Shown in pieces: positions 1 through 9,817 of a stretch of DNA of 64,000 nt (the stretch's first letter is position 1; every line of letters starts with the position of its first letter). Source of the DNA: Ascaphus truei. Its lineage: Eukaryota; Chordata; Amphibia; Anura; Ascaphidae. The stretch spans positions 16,266,698-16,330,697 of the forward strand of contig CM071574.1 in NCBI GenBank assembly GCA_036426205.1, in the 5' to 3' direction. The notes under the pieces were generated by a model. That model was not told where the DNA came from. It saw only the letters and a program-made list of their open reading frames with translations, and searched no databases. Position numbers and translations under genes: made by a program.

Positions 1-837
1 CCTTTTTAGTGCCAATAGAAAAAAGCATCTTTGAAATGAATTAGCAAGTTCCAATAACATAAATTAAATGAAAGAGTGTTATTTGGTAAGTTCCACACAT
101 GAAGAATTGTGATCTGAACCACTGTATCTCATGTCAGGCATGACCTGTTGTGATTTATTGTGAGACGTTTAGTGTTACCATTACAATCTGTAGAAAATCA
201 TATAGGTGCTGATACTATTGCAAATAATGAAACGGATCACAGCTGTAAAGACTAAGACCACCGTGGTTCACTAAAGGATGATAAGCATTAGCACAACCTA
301 ATCCCCAATGATATGAATAGAAGTTAAGAGATGCTAAAGCTTAGTTCCCCATAGTGAATCTGGGCCTAAAAGAAGCAGCCACCAACTAGAAGAGCCATCA
401 AAGTTGTATGGATCCCAAATTATACAGCAACAAAAATGTGGTTGTTGATTCTTCTAACTGAACTTTGAGACATTCCCTGATAATTAGCTATACCCTATGC
501 AGCCTGTAGAGTTGTATGAAAAGCAAAATGTTCTTACCAGTGATATTAATCAAATTTCCTTAGCAGCAAAGCCTCTCCAACTCTTCCCTCCTCAGAAACG
601 CTGGACAAGAGCAAAGCAGAGGCATCGGCTCCTAAATTATCATGTGGCTAATACAGCCAATCAGAGGCCAGCTTGCTCAAATTTCAGATGCTAAATATAC
701 CTAATGACCCTTCTGAAGACCACCTGTTCAGCAAATCAACCGAAAGCAGGACTAGCCATTCTCATGCTGGGCAAATCATAACAAGTGAGGTTGTGTCCAA
801 CCTTTTTGGTGTGTTTTGGCCAATGAAAACTAAAGAC
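1..837. other. Unassigned AT-rich DNA
   Basis: No exon, RNA gene or recognisable transposon is visible. Open frames here are short and have no family resemblance. Confidence 0.5.
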
Positions 838-840
838 TAA

Positions 841-932
841 GGGGACAGATTCATCAGCACAAGTTAGCCCCTCCAATCTGATGTTTACTTCCATTTACTT
901 GAATGGTAGTTAACGCTTGATGTATCTGCCCC
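841..932. mobile_element. Short Harbinger-type MITE
   Basis: The 92-bp element has imperfect inverted ends (GGGGACAGATTCATCA on the left, TGATGTATCTGCCCC on the right). It is flanked by the trinucleotide TAA at 838-840 and 933-935. A 3-bp TAA/TTA duplication is the habit of PIF/Harbinger transposons; assignment to that superfamily is inference. Confidence 0.55.
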
Positions 933-1424
933 TAAAGGTCATGAATTCAGACACCACATTAATATTGTGTAAATAGCATGAATAAAAGGATTGCACGATT
1001 TCCTCTAAATTACCACATCATTTTCTAAGACTAATATATTCCTGGATATAGCAAACAGATGGGATAGAACAGCATGGCAGAAAAGAATCAGACAAAGTTG
1101 CATTCCAGTCTGATTATGTCAATGCATTGTTAGCGATGCATTAACGTCCTTTCAAGTCAATGTCAATGTAAATTGGTAACCATGTGCTTTCCAGCTTCTC
1201 ATGATATAGAATAGGGGGCATGAGTGTATATTATAATAGAAGGTGATATACTACATATCTTTCCAACAGTTGGAAATCCAATAAGTGAAACCAATTCACT
1301 AAATAATAAAGCACCCATTGTAATGATGCAACTGTAGTTTCTGTAGTTTGGGGTATATGCAGATTTATCCAATGTCCAGAAGAATTGGTGGGGGCTAGAA
1401 TAGGTATTTCAAAATGTTTGCGGT

Positions 1425-1545
1425 AGACACGAGAAAGCCACGGATCATATACAATGGGAGGTTTCACGACAGATAAGGAAGTGGACATACTAGTTAGGCC
1501 AAGTGGTCCTTATCTGCCATCAACGTCTATATTTCTAATTCCACA
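1425..1545 (+). mobile_element. LINE 3' tail fragment
   Basis: The stretch contains TTTCACGACAGATAAGGAAG and then a segment reading GGCCAAGTGGTCCTTATCTG, a 3'-terminal pattern I associate with frog non-LTR retrotransposons. The same tail (TTTCACGACAGATAGG...) recurs at 47590-47640. No coding sequence remains. Confidence 0.4.
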
Positions 1546-1764
1546 GTGAGACCCTTATGTATTCAGCAATTTTAAATATCATGGCCCAGGAAATAGTACA
1601 TTTGCTGACCTTGGGAAGGGCCATAGAAGAGTTTAATTTCAGAGCAAAAATGTGTACTTGTTGACTTGACAAAGTGTCATTTACTTGATCTTCTTGAGAT
1701 ATTTAAAATATTTTATTATGGTATGCTTGCCATTTACACATTTTAACCATCCTTATCCCTTGTA

Positions 1765-1925
1765 AGATCTTTATTTATTTATAACAACATTTAAATAGTG
1801 CCCTTATACAGGGCACTGTACGTTGGTTAGTAAAACACAGGCGTGGTTACATATAGATTTGATTACAGATTAATTGTTAAGATGTCATTGTGGTGGGAGT
1901 ATTATGGTCGGGCTATGGGTTAGGT
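1765..1925 (-). mobile_element. 3' end of L2-like LINE (distal piece)
   Basis: Read on the minus strand it contains GCCCTGTATAAGGGCACT, then ATAAATAAATAAAG, resembling the 3' terminus of L2-clade LINEs. It is separated from the rest of the LINE (9818-12325) by the hAT insertion at 1926-9809. Both pieces have the same orientation, and the break is marked by the hAT target duplication GGTTAGGT. Confidence 0.55.
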
Positions 1926-2284
1926 CAGGGGTCTGCAACCTCTGAAGGAAGAAGAGCCATTTTATAAAAAAATATATTTCTCCAAAATATTCCGAGAGCC
2001 GCAACACTTGCATGAATATTACACCCCCACAAACACATACATATATTGTACACACACTAATAGGTATATACTGTATAAGCACTAACATACAACAAAATGT
2101 GTGGGGCAATAAAATGCATCTCACAATAATGTCCCTTTATTTAGTTTTTTTTCCATTGTTTTTCTGTGCAAAACAGTGTCATTTACAAATACACAATACA
2201 TACACTACCCTCCCCAAAAACACCTACACCCCCACCCCCCGAAATACATACATATACACATATATATCAGAATAAATGAGTTAT

Positions 2285-2390
2285 TCACTATTAGGTGATA
2301 CCTTTTTTATTTGGACTAACAATTTATGTCATAGGACAAGCTTTCGAGAGTTCTCCTCTCTTCCTCAGGTCAAGTCACGGCGCATATATA
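2285..2390. repeat. Repeat related to the 61.9-kb hairpin MITE (single arm)
   Basis: It contains GTGATACCTTTTTTATTTGG, then ACAAGCTTTCGAGAG and CTCTTCCTCAGGTCAAG. This matches in pattern one arm of the hairpin at 61908-62119 (TGATACTTTTTATTGGACC, then ACAAGCTTTAAACCTCTCAG). Confidence 0.5.
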
Positions 2391-2465
2391 TATAAACAAA
2401 AAAAAAATTAAGTTATGGTGAAAAAGGCGACAAAAACCTCCACCGTATAACATATAGCCAATAAC

Positions 2466-2590
2466 GAATATCACTTGTGAGCACATTCACATGTCTTAGA
2501 CAGGTCTGCAACCCTGCCTTTCACCATTATCACCTTGCATACAGTGCTCCCATTGCAGCAAGGGATTCTGGGATATAGATATATAGATAT
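2466..2590 (+). repeat. Interspersed repeat, truncated copy
   Basis: It shares TTGTGAGCACATTCACA, GGTCTGCAACCCTGC and GGGATTCTGGGA with longer copies at 34670-34996 and 43327-43648. Only the first ~120 bp is kept. The superfamily is not identified. Confidence 0.6.
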
Positions 2591-2599
2591 TTATGTTTC

Positions 2600-4039
2600 C
2601 CCTACCCTATGGGAGATGAGTTGGCTACTACGTATGTAGTGTGTAAGTGTGTGTATGTGTGAGTGTGTGTGTGGTGCTTTACCTGTGTCTCACAGGAGGC
2701 CTGAACCTCCGCTGCTGGGAGCCTGGGGATTACCTGGATCGTCGGGTGACAGCGCCTCCACCTGTGCGGGATCCTGACAGCCCTGGATAACCCCTTCACA
2801 GGACCCAATGCAATAACTACACACCGTGTATATGATAACAGTTTACTACATGCAGATGATGGTAGAGATAACAATATAACACACACCAAATAGGCCACGC
2901 ACGACCGTAACCTCCCACAGTACCCTCCAACCCAGCGTCCGCACCCTGATGGGTTATCCCAAAGTACTGAGGTGCCCCATGGCACCTAACCACCCAGTGT
3001 CCACAGAAGTCAACCCAGCCAATATGTGTGACAGCGCTGCTCACAACCAACGTGTTATTGTTGGTGCACTTGGAGATGTAGAGATAACTGCCAGGGGCTC
3101 CAGCTTCCGGTAGCTCCGGTTGAAGACAAGGGGCCGTCCGGTCCCGCGCCGTCAGCAATGAGACCGCCTCCACGTGGGGTGGTATCCAGCTGGAGGGTCC
3201 CACCTTAACAGTCTCTGTATGCGTTGATGGTCTGGTCCCAGACCAAAGGCCGCATCTGCTGCGCGGCGTCCTTTGCTGTGTCCCTAACACTAACGAAATA
3301 ATGGGGCAGTGTCCCTGTCTAAGGGCCTGTCCCTGTAGCAGCCACAAACTTTACAGGGGAGTCGGTGCCTAGCTGGGGCCTATGGGGTCTCTGGCCTAGT
3401 GCAGGGGCAACAGAAACCCTACACACACCCTACCCTCTCCTTGTCCTAGCTCCGACTGACGTGCTCCTAGCGTGCCAAATGTATATCCTCAGCAGGGAAT
3501 CCGGGCAGCCCTATTGGCTGTGCAGCGCCGCATGGTATCTGCCCCTGGGCATTATGGGGCTTGTAGTCCCCACGGAGCATCTTCTCTAATGGCTGCTGCT
3601 CCATTCGCGCTACTGCGCATGCGTGCGCATAGTAACATGGCAGCGCCCTGCAAAGGGAGCCACCGAGAGCCTCCGGGGAGTCGCCTCCCTGATCACAGTG
3701 CTCCCCGCACACCGCCGGTACCTGCTCCCGCTGCTGCACGCGGCTGTGCCGGGAGGTAAGGGGACAGAAGGGGGACCTGGCCACACACCTCACTATCCTG
3801 CAAGTGGCTGCGGGGGGAGGGTGTTTGGTCGGGCCTCTTGTTGCCCGCCGGACCCGGCCTCTCCCCAGCTGCTTGCCTGCCTCTCTCCTGTACTGTCCCA
3901 CGCCGGGCTCTGTGACGTGGGCCCACGCCGGAAGTTGCAACACGCACTTTCGGCGCGCAGTACAGGAGAGAAGCAGGCAAGCAGCTGGAGAGAGGTCGGG
4001 CCCGGTGGAAACAAGAGGCCTGACAGGTGTCGACTGGGC
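2600..4039. other. Unassigned GC-richer DNA inside the hAT element
   Basis: No exon is supported. Overlapping open frames on both strands over 2817-4366 follow from GC-rich composition and resemble no known protein. Around 3850-4000 there is an inverted repeat (AGCTGCTTGCCTGC against GCAGGCAAGCAGCT). The 2700-3480 part could be a degraded LTR, but no termini are visible. Confidence 0.4.
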
Positions 4040-4160
4040 CCCACTGCAGCCACCGCCAGGATAGAGAGGCAGCAGCTGGGGGGCGGCAACCTGCAGAGAG
4101 CCACAATTAGGAGCGGAAAGAGACGCATGTGGCTTGGGAGCCGCAGGTTGCCGACTCTTG
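4040..4160. mobile_element. Second hAT right end inside the large hAT
   Basis: This segment aligns with 9690-9809, the right end of the large hAT. Shared elements are a GGATAG...GAGGCAG stretch, an AGCTGGGGG(T/G)CGGCAAC stretch and a terminus GGTTGCCGACTCTTG. It is followed by ACCTAGGA, which I do not find as a matching duplication to its left. Confidence 0.5.
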
Positions 4161-5152
4161 ACCTAGGACTTCCCCCTGGGGGCAGCCTTCGGCTGCCATT
4201 CCAATCTCAGTCCTTATATTCACAGCAACCCTTTTTTCCAGTGCGTTATGGTTTAAATCTGTGTTTTTCAGGGGCACCAACATGCGTGTGGTGTAGGAGT
4301 CTGTGGGGTGGTTTAAAAAGATACATCTATTTAAGATCTTTCCTCCCACTCCCCTCCATGCTCTGAAGGGCATTGCTATCTCAGGAAGCAAAAGGGTTAG
4401 GTAAACAATAAAGCATGACATGTTTAGGGGGTTAAACCCAGATTTTCTGCCTGGTACACATGGCGTGTGAGGGTTTTCCTTTCCTTTAGCTGCTCCCTGC
4501 TTGTGTGACTGTTTTGCACAGGTCCTTGCCCAGGTGAAGTGTCTGTCCCCGTCACATCCCTTCTCTTGAAGGTCCTCTGGCAGGGAGGGTAAAGGAAACA
4601 GTGGACCCCTTCCTCTCCATTTTCAATTGTCGCGGGGAAAAATCCAACAACTTTCTGTGTTTGCAAAGAAACTAAAACAGGCAGATATTTGCATTACGCA
4701 TGGCTCCATTTGTTTAAGGAAACCAATGACCATGTTAACATTGGTTTGTGTGAGGAAATGGCACTGTGGTCCTAGGCAAGCCACTTTATTACCAAGTGCC
4801 TCAGGTATCCCTCCCCCCCTTCCCCCATAACATTCATTTATCTTGAAAGTGAGCTACATGTGGTGCCATTTCAAGCTGCAGACCAAGCAATATCCTATGT
4901 GTGTGTGTTTAAAAAAAAAAAAAATTATAAATCAGTTCTGTACTATGAGAAAATACTTGTAGCATTTAAAAAAAATGCACCTCTGAATTACATTTTTTAT
5001 GTATTATAATGTAACAAGCATTTTTTGTTTCTACTGCAACCATTTACAAAGTCACATCCCCTTCCTCTTCTGAAACAGGCTCTGGCAAACCCTTTTTTGA
5101 GCCCTGCCCTCTCTCTAGCAGTGCACCAATTGTATCTAGTGACTGCCTGGTC

Positions 5153-5315
5153 CAGTGTTTCCCAACTCCAGTCCTCAGGGAACCCCAACAGGTCAGGTCT
5201 TAAGGATATCCCTGCTCCAGCATAGGTGGCTCAGTCTAAATGACTGAGCCGCTGATTGACCCACCTGTACTGGAGCAGGGATATCCTTAAGGGTCAGGCC
5301 GGGCCAGAAACACCG
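5153..5315. mobile_element. Palindromic hAT MITE (CAGTGTTTCCC subfamily)
   Basis: A near-palindrome has arms carrying AGGATATCCCTGCTCCAGCA and its complement around a central GGCTCAGT...ACTGAGCC. The left end CAGTGTTTCCCAACTCC is intact. The right end is altered (CCAGAAACACCG) and no matching 8-bp duplication remains. Confidence 0.7.
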
Positions 5316-5316
5316 T

Positions 5317-5317
<1 letters not shown>

Positions 5318-5352
<35 letters not shown>
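5318..5352. repeat. (TA)n microsatellite
   Basis: Uninterrupted TA dinucleotides at the right edge of the preceding MITE. Confidence 0.95.
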
Positions 5353-5356
<4 letters not shown>

Positions 5357-5496
5357 ATAGAAATCTTGGGGCCCAGGACAAATTACAGGAGCGGGGCCAC
5401 CCCTGATTAATCCCCCCATCTTCCTCTTGTATTCCCCACGTTTCACTCTCCGCCCCCCCTCCCCATTAAACCCCACACCGCATTTTGTGTTCCTTA

Positions 5497-5814
5497 GGCC
5501 GCGCTTATAGTCCAGGCTATGGCTATGTCATGACATCATCCGTCGCTGTTGTAGCAGCATTTATTGCCTATAATGTAGAAGGGAAGAGACGGCGACCGGG
5601 GGTGTGGCGAGGGTGTGGCCATGAGCGGTTCGTCCTCATTGGCTGATGCGCTGATGTCACGCGGCGGTCACCGAAAAATCCATTTTCATTGACTTCCTAG
5701 CGATCGCGACCAAGCCACCACACCGTCGCTACTACTATAGGCGCATGCGACGGCTTAAGTAAACTTGTTTTGACGCAAAGTCGCATCGCCGCAGCCAGGA
5801 ATATAAGCACGGCC
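5497..5814. mobile_element. GC-rich Harbinger-type MITE
   Basis: The left end GGCCGCGCTTATAGTCC and the right end ATATAAGCACGGCC are inverted repeats. The flanking trinucleotide TTA is duplicated at 5494-5496 and 5815-5817. Internal text (TGGCCATGA...GGTTCGTCCTCATTGGCTGA) is shared with elements at 19332, 22470 and 44956. Confidence 0.7.
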
Positions 5815-5818
5815 TTAA

Positions 5819-6290
5819 CGGTGGGAGAGTGAGATATGGGGAAAGACAGAGGGGGGAGGAAGAAGAGAGAGAGATAGAGAGACAGAGGGGGAAGGAGAGA
5901 GAGAGGGGGGAATGAGAGAGAGTGGGGGGAAGATGAGAGAGAGGGGGAAGGAGAGAGGGAGGAGAGAGGGGATGAGAGGGTGAAGGAGAGAGAGGGAGGG
6001 AGAAGGAGAGAGAGCTTGAGAAGGAGAGAGGGGGGAAGATGAGAGAGAGGGGGAAGGAGAGAGGGAATAGAGAGAGGGGAGGAGAGGGTGAAGGAGAGAG
6101 AGAGAGAGGGAGGGAGAAGGAGAGAGGGGGGAGGAGACAGAGTGAGAGAGAGAGAGGGAAGGAGACAAAGAGAGGAAGGAGACAGAGAGGGGGAGGGGGA
6201 AGGAGAGATAAAGAGAGGGGAAGGGCTGAGAGAGAGATGGGAAGGGAGAGGAGTGAGAGAAAGGAGAGAGAAAGACTAAACCAAGTGGGC
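5819..6290. repeat. GA-rich low-complexity tract
   Basis: About 470 bp of GAGA/GGGA purine tract. Long open frames here on either strand are translations of the repeat (Ser/Leu/Pro or Arg/Glu only) and are not genes. A similar tract lies on the other side of the CR1 at 9350-9475. Confidence 0.9.
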
Positions 6291-6319
6291 GCAGAAAGGA
6301 AGGAGCAGATAAGATAATA

Positions 6320-9300
6320 GTACAGGCTGAAAAATAACTGAAATGCATGCTTGCTAATGCAAGAAGCCTGACAGATAAAATGGGAGAGCTTGAATTAATA
6401 GCTGCAGTATGATATCATAGGCATTATTGAAACATGGTGGGATGAAACTCATGAAATGGACAGTTAATTTAGAGGGTTATTCCCTTTTTCAGAAGGATCG
6501 GCCAAATAGAAGAGGAGGTGGAGTATGTTTATATGTTAAACCGGATCTAAAATCTATTATAAGGGATGATGTCTATGAAGGGAATGATGAAAATGTAGAG
6601 ACTTTGTGGATAGAAATTAGCAGTGGAGGTAAAAGTATAAAGAAAATATTTGTGGGAATATGCTATAAACCACCAAATATCTGTGAGATTGAGGAAGATA
6701 AAATATTTTTGCAAATGGAGAAGGCATCAAAACTGGGTCATGTTTGCATAATGGGGGATTTTAATTATCCAGACATAGACTGGGGCAATGAGATTAGCGT
6801 TACAACAAAAGGGAACAGGTTTTTGGGGGTGCTTAAAGACAATTATATGACCCAAATTATTGAGGAACCAACCAGGAGAGGGGCAGTTCTGGATTTGGTC
6901 ATATCAAACAATGTAGAAGTAATAACAAATATTCAAGTCCTGGAACATTTGGGTAACAGTGATCATAACATGGTCTCATTTGAAATAAATTATCAAAAAA
7001 ACAGATTACTTGGGTTCAACAAAGACCTTCAACTTTGGAAAGGCAGATTTTAATAAACTGAGGTCTAATCTAGTAGTAATACAATGGGATGATGTTTTTG
7101 CAGGGAAAAATGTAGAAGATAAATGGGCAGTCTTTAAAACATTGTTAGAAAAGCACTTATCAGTGTATACCCTTGGGTAATAAGTATAAAAGAAATAAGT
7201 CAAAACTAATGTGGCTAAATAAACAGGTAGGGGAGGAAATGGACAAGAATAGGAAGGCGTTTAGATTCTTTAAGTCAGAAGGGACAGAGACATCGTATCA
7301 GAATTATAAGGAATGTAACAAAAATTGCAAAAGGGCAATCAAATTAGCAAAAATGGATAATGAAAAAAAGATTGCAATAGAAAGTAAGGTCAACCCTAAA
7401 AAATTCTTTAAGTACCTTAATAACAAAAAAATGAGAAAAGAAAATATAGGACCCTTTCAGTGTGAGATGGGTAGGCAGATTATTGGAGATAAGGAAAAAG
7501 CTGAGGTATTAAACAAATTCTTTGCCTCTGTGTTTACCAGGGAAGAATCAAGTTCAATAGTAGTGCCGCAGGAGGAAGCCACAACCTCCATATTAATGAA
7601 CAATTGGTTAACTGAGGAAGAAGTTCATAAGCGACTTGAAAAAATTAAAGTTAATAAGGCACCTGGCCCCGATGGCATACATCCAAGAGTTCTCAAGGAG
7701 TTAAGCTTAGTAATAGCAAAACCATTATATTTAATATTCAAGGACTCCATTTCCACAGGCTCAGTACCACAAGATTGGCGTAAAGCAGATGTGGTGCCTA
7801 TATTTAAAAAGGGAGCTAGATCACAACCGGGAAATTACAGACCTGTAAGCCTGACTTCAATAGTAGGGAAACTACTTGAAGGTTTAATACGGGATAATAT
7901 TCAGGAATACCTAATGGAAAATAAAATTATTAGTAATAGTCAGCATGGATTTATGAAGGATAGATCTTGCCAAATTAACCTTATTTGTTTCTTTGAGGAG
8001 GTAAGTAGGAATCTAGACCAGGGTAATGCTGTTGATGTGGTCTACTTAGATTTTGCAAAGGCTTTTGATACGGTTTCACCAAAGAGGTTGGTGTACAAAA
8101 TAAAGAAAGTTGGACTCAGTAATAATATATGCACCTGGATTGAAAACTGGTTAAAGGACAGACAACAGAGGGTTGTCATAAATGGAACTTTTTCAGGTTG
8201 GGCTAAAGTCGTGAGTTGAGTACCTCAGGGATCGGTACTGGGACCCCTGCTTTTTAACTTGTTTATTAATGACCTTGAAGTTGGGATCGAGAGCAAAGTC
8301 TCCATCTTTGCTGATGATACTAAATTCTGTAAGGTAATAGAATCAGAGCAGGATGTAATTTATCTTCAGAAGGACTTGGAGAGACTGGAAACGTGGGCAG
8401 GTAAATGGCAGATGAGGTTTAATACAGATAAATGTAAGGTTATGCATTTGGGATACAAGAATAAAAAGGCGACTTACAAATTAAATGGAGATATATTGGG
8501 GGAATCCTTGATGGAGAAGGATTTAGGAGTGCTTGTAGACAGCAGGCTTAGCAATAGTGCCCAATGTCATGCAGTAGCTGCAAAGGCAAACAAGATCTTA
8601 TCTTGCATCAAACGGGCAATGGTTGGAAGGGAAGTAAACATAATTATGCGCATTAGTAAGACCACACATTGAATATGGAGTACAATTTTGGGCACCAATC
8701 CTAAGAAAAGACATTATGGAACTAGAGAGAGTGCAGAGAAGAGCCACCAAATTAATAAAGGGGATGGACATTCTAACTTATGAGGAGAGGCTAGCTAAAT
8801 TAGATTTATTTACATTAGAAAAGAGACGTCTAAGAGGGGATATGATAACTATATACAAATATATTCAGGGACAATACAAGGAGCTTTCAAAAGAACTATT
8901 CATCCCACGGGCAGTACAAAGGACTCGGGGCCATCCCTTAAGGTTGGAGGAAAGGAAATTTCCCCAGCAACAAAGGAAAGGGTTCTTTACAGTAAGGGCA
9001 GTTAAAATGTGGAATTCATTACCCATGGAGACTGTGATGGCAGATACAATAGATTTGTTCAAAAAAAGGTTGGACATCTTTTTAGATGGGAAAGGTATAC
9101 AGGGATATACCAAATAAGAATACATGGGAAGGATGTTGATCCAGGGATTAATCCGATTGCCAATTCTTGAAGTCAGGAAGGAATTAATTTTTCCCCTTAA
9201 TGGGGTTTTTTGTTTGCCTTCCTCTGGATCAATAAGTATAGATATAGGATAAAGTATCTGTTGTCTAAATTTAGCATAGGTTGAACTTGATGGACGAAAG

Positions 9301-9341
9301 TCTTTTTTCAACCTCATCTACTATGTAACTATGTAACTATG
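6320..9341 (+). mobile_element. CR1-type LINE, 5'-truncated, inactivated
   Basis: The element encodes the C-terminal part of an endonuclease (GDFNYPDIDW near 6757; SDHNMV near 6958), then a reverse transcriptase. RT motifs include APGPDGIHP near 7661, [18 protein letters not shown] near 8044, VPQGSVLGPLL after 8219 and FADDT near 8310. The 3' end has TTGAACTTGATGGACGAAAG and the repeated ACTATGTA typical of frog CR1. Breaks: a frameshift between the EN frame (6427-7053) and the RT frame (from about 7173), an in-frame TGA at 8217-8219 where the family has Gly before VPQG, and a frameshift near 8640-8655 before the C-terminal frame ending at 9117. Truncated upstream of the endonuclease N-terminus; no ORF1. 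Confidence 0.85.
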
Positions 9342-9349
9342 AGTGTGAG

Positions 9350-9425
9350 AGTGGGTGGAAGCGAGAGAGAGAGGACTGAGTGTGAGAGAGAGGACTAAGA
9401 GTGTGAGAGAGAGGGAGAGGGCTGT

Positions 9426-9475
<50 letters not shown>
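9350..9475. repeat. GA-rich tract with (GA)n run
   Basis: Degenerate GTGAGAGAGAGG gives way to uninterrupted GA dinucleotides at 9429-9473. Confidence 0.9.
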
Positions 9476-9479
<4 letters not shown>

Positions 9480-9817
9480 GGACAGGGATATTGGAAGAAA
9501 GAATCTGAATATGCTGCTGCCTACCGGTTGCCCTGGAGGAGAGGCCTGCTGAGCTGCCTGTTGAAAGGAGCCCACGGAGATGCCTGTCAGGGGAACCTCC
9601 CTTCTACCAGTCTGCAGCAAGCTTCCTGGACAGGCACCTCCACAGACACCTTCCAGCAGGCCACCTCTACGGATCAGGCCAGATTAGGTTTGCCGGCAGG
9701 ATAGTGAGGGAGAGAGGCAGGAGCTGGGGGTCGGCAACATACAGAGAGCTGAGCAAGTAGTGGCAGAAAGAGCACATGCGGCTCGAGAGCTGCTGGTAGC
9801 CGACCCCTGGGTTAGGT

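Larger units (their letters stand above)
1926..9809. mobile_element. hAT-type DNA transposon, 7.9 kb, with nested insertions
   Basis: The left end reads CAGGGGTCTGCAACCT; the right end reads GGTAGCCGACCCCTG, its imperfect inverted complement. Both ends are flanked by the identical octamer GGTTAGGT (1918-1925 and 9810-9817). An 8-bp target duplication with CAGGG ends is diagnostic of the hAT superfamily. No transposase ORF is recognisable, so the element is non-autonomous. The interior carries other repeats: a 'caagctttcgag' repeat, a palindromic hAT MITE, a Harbinger-type MITE, GA-rich tracts and a CR1 LINE. The whole unit sits inside an antisense L2-like LINE. Confidence 0.75.

Noticed and set aside
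3623..4366. 247-codon open frame and overlapping frames on both strands
   Set aside because: GC-rich transposon interior with no family resemblance; it crosses a hAT terminus.
5815..6348. Long Ser/Leu/Pro-rich open frame
   Set aside because: It translates a GA/TC low-complexity tract; both strands are open for the same reason.
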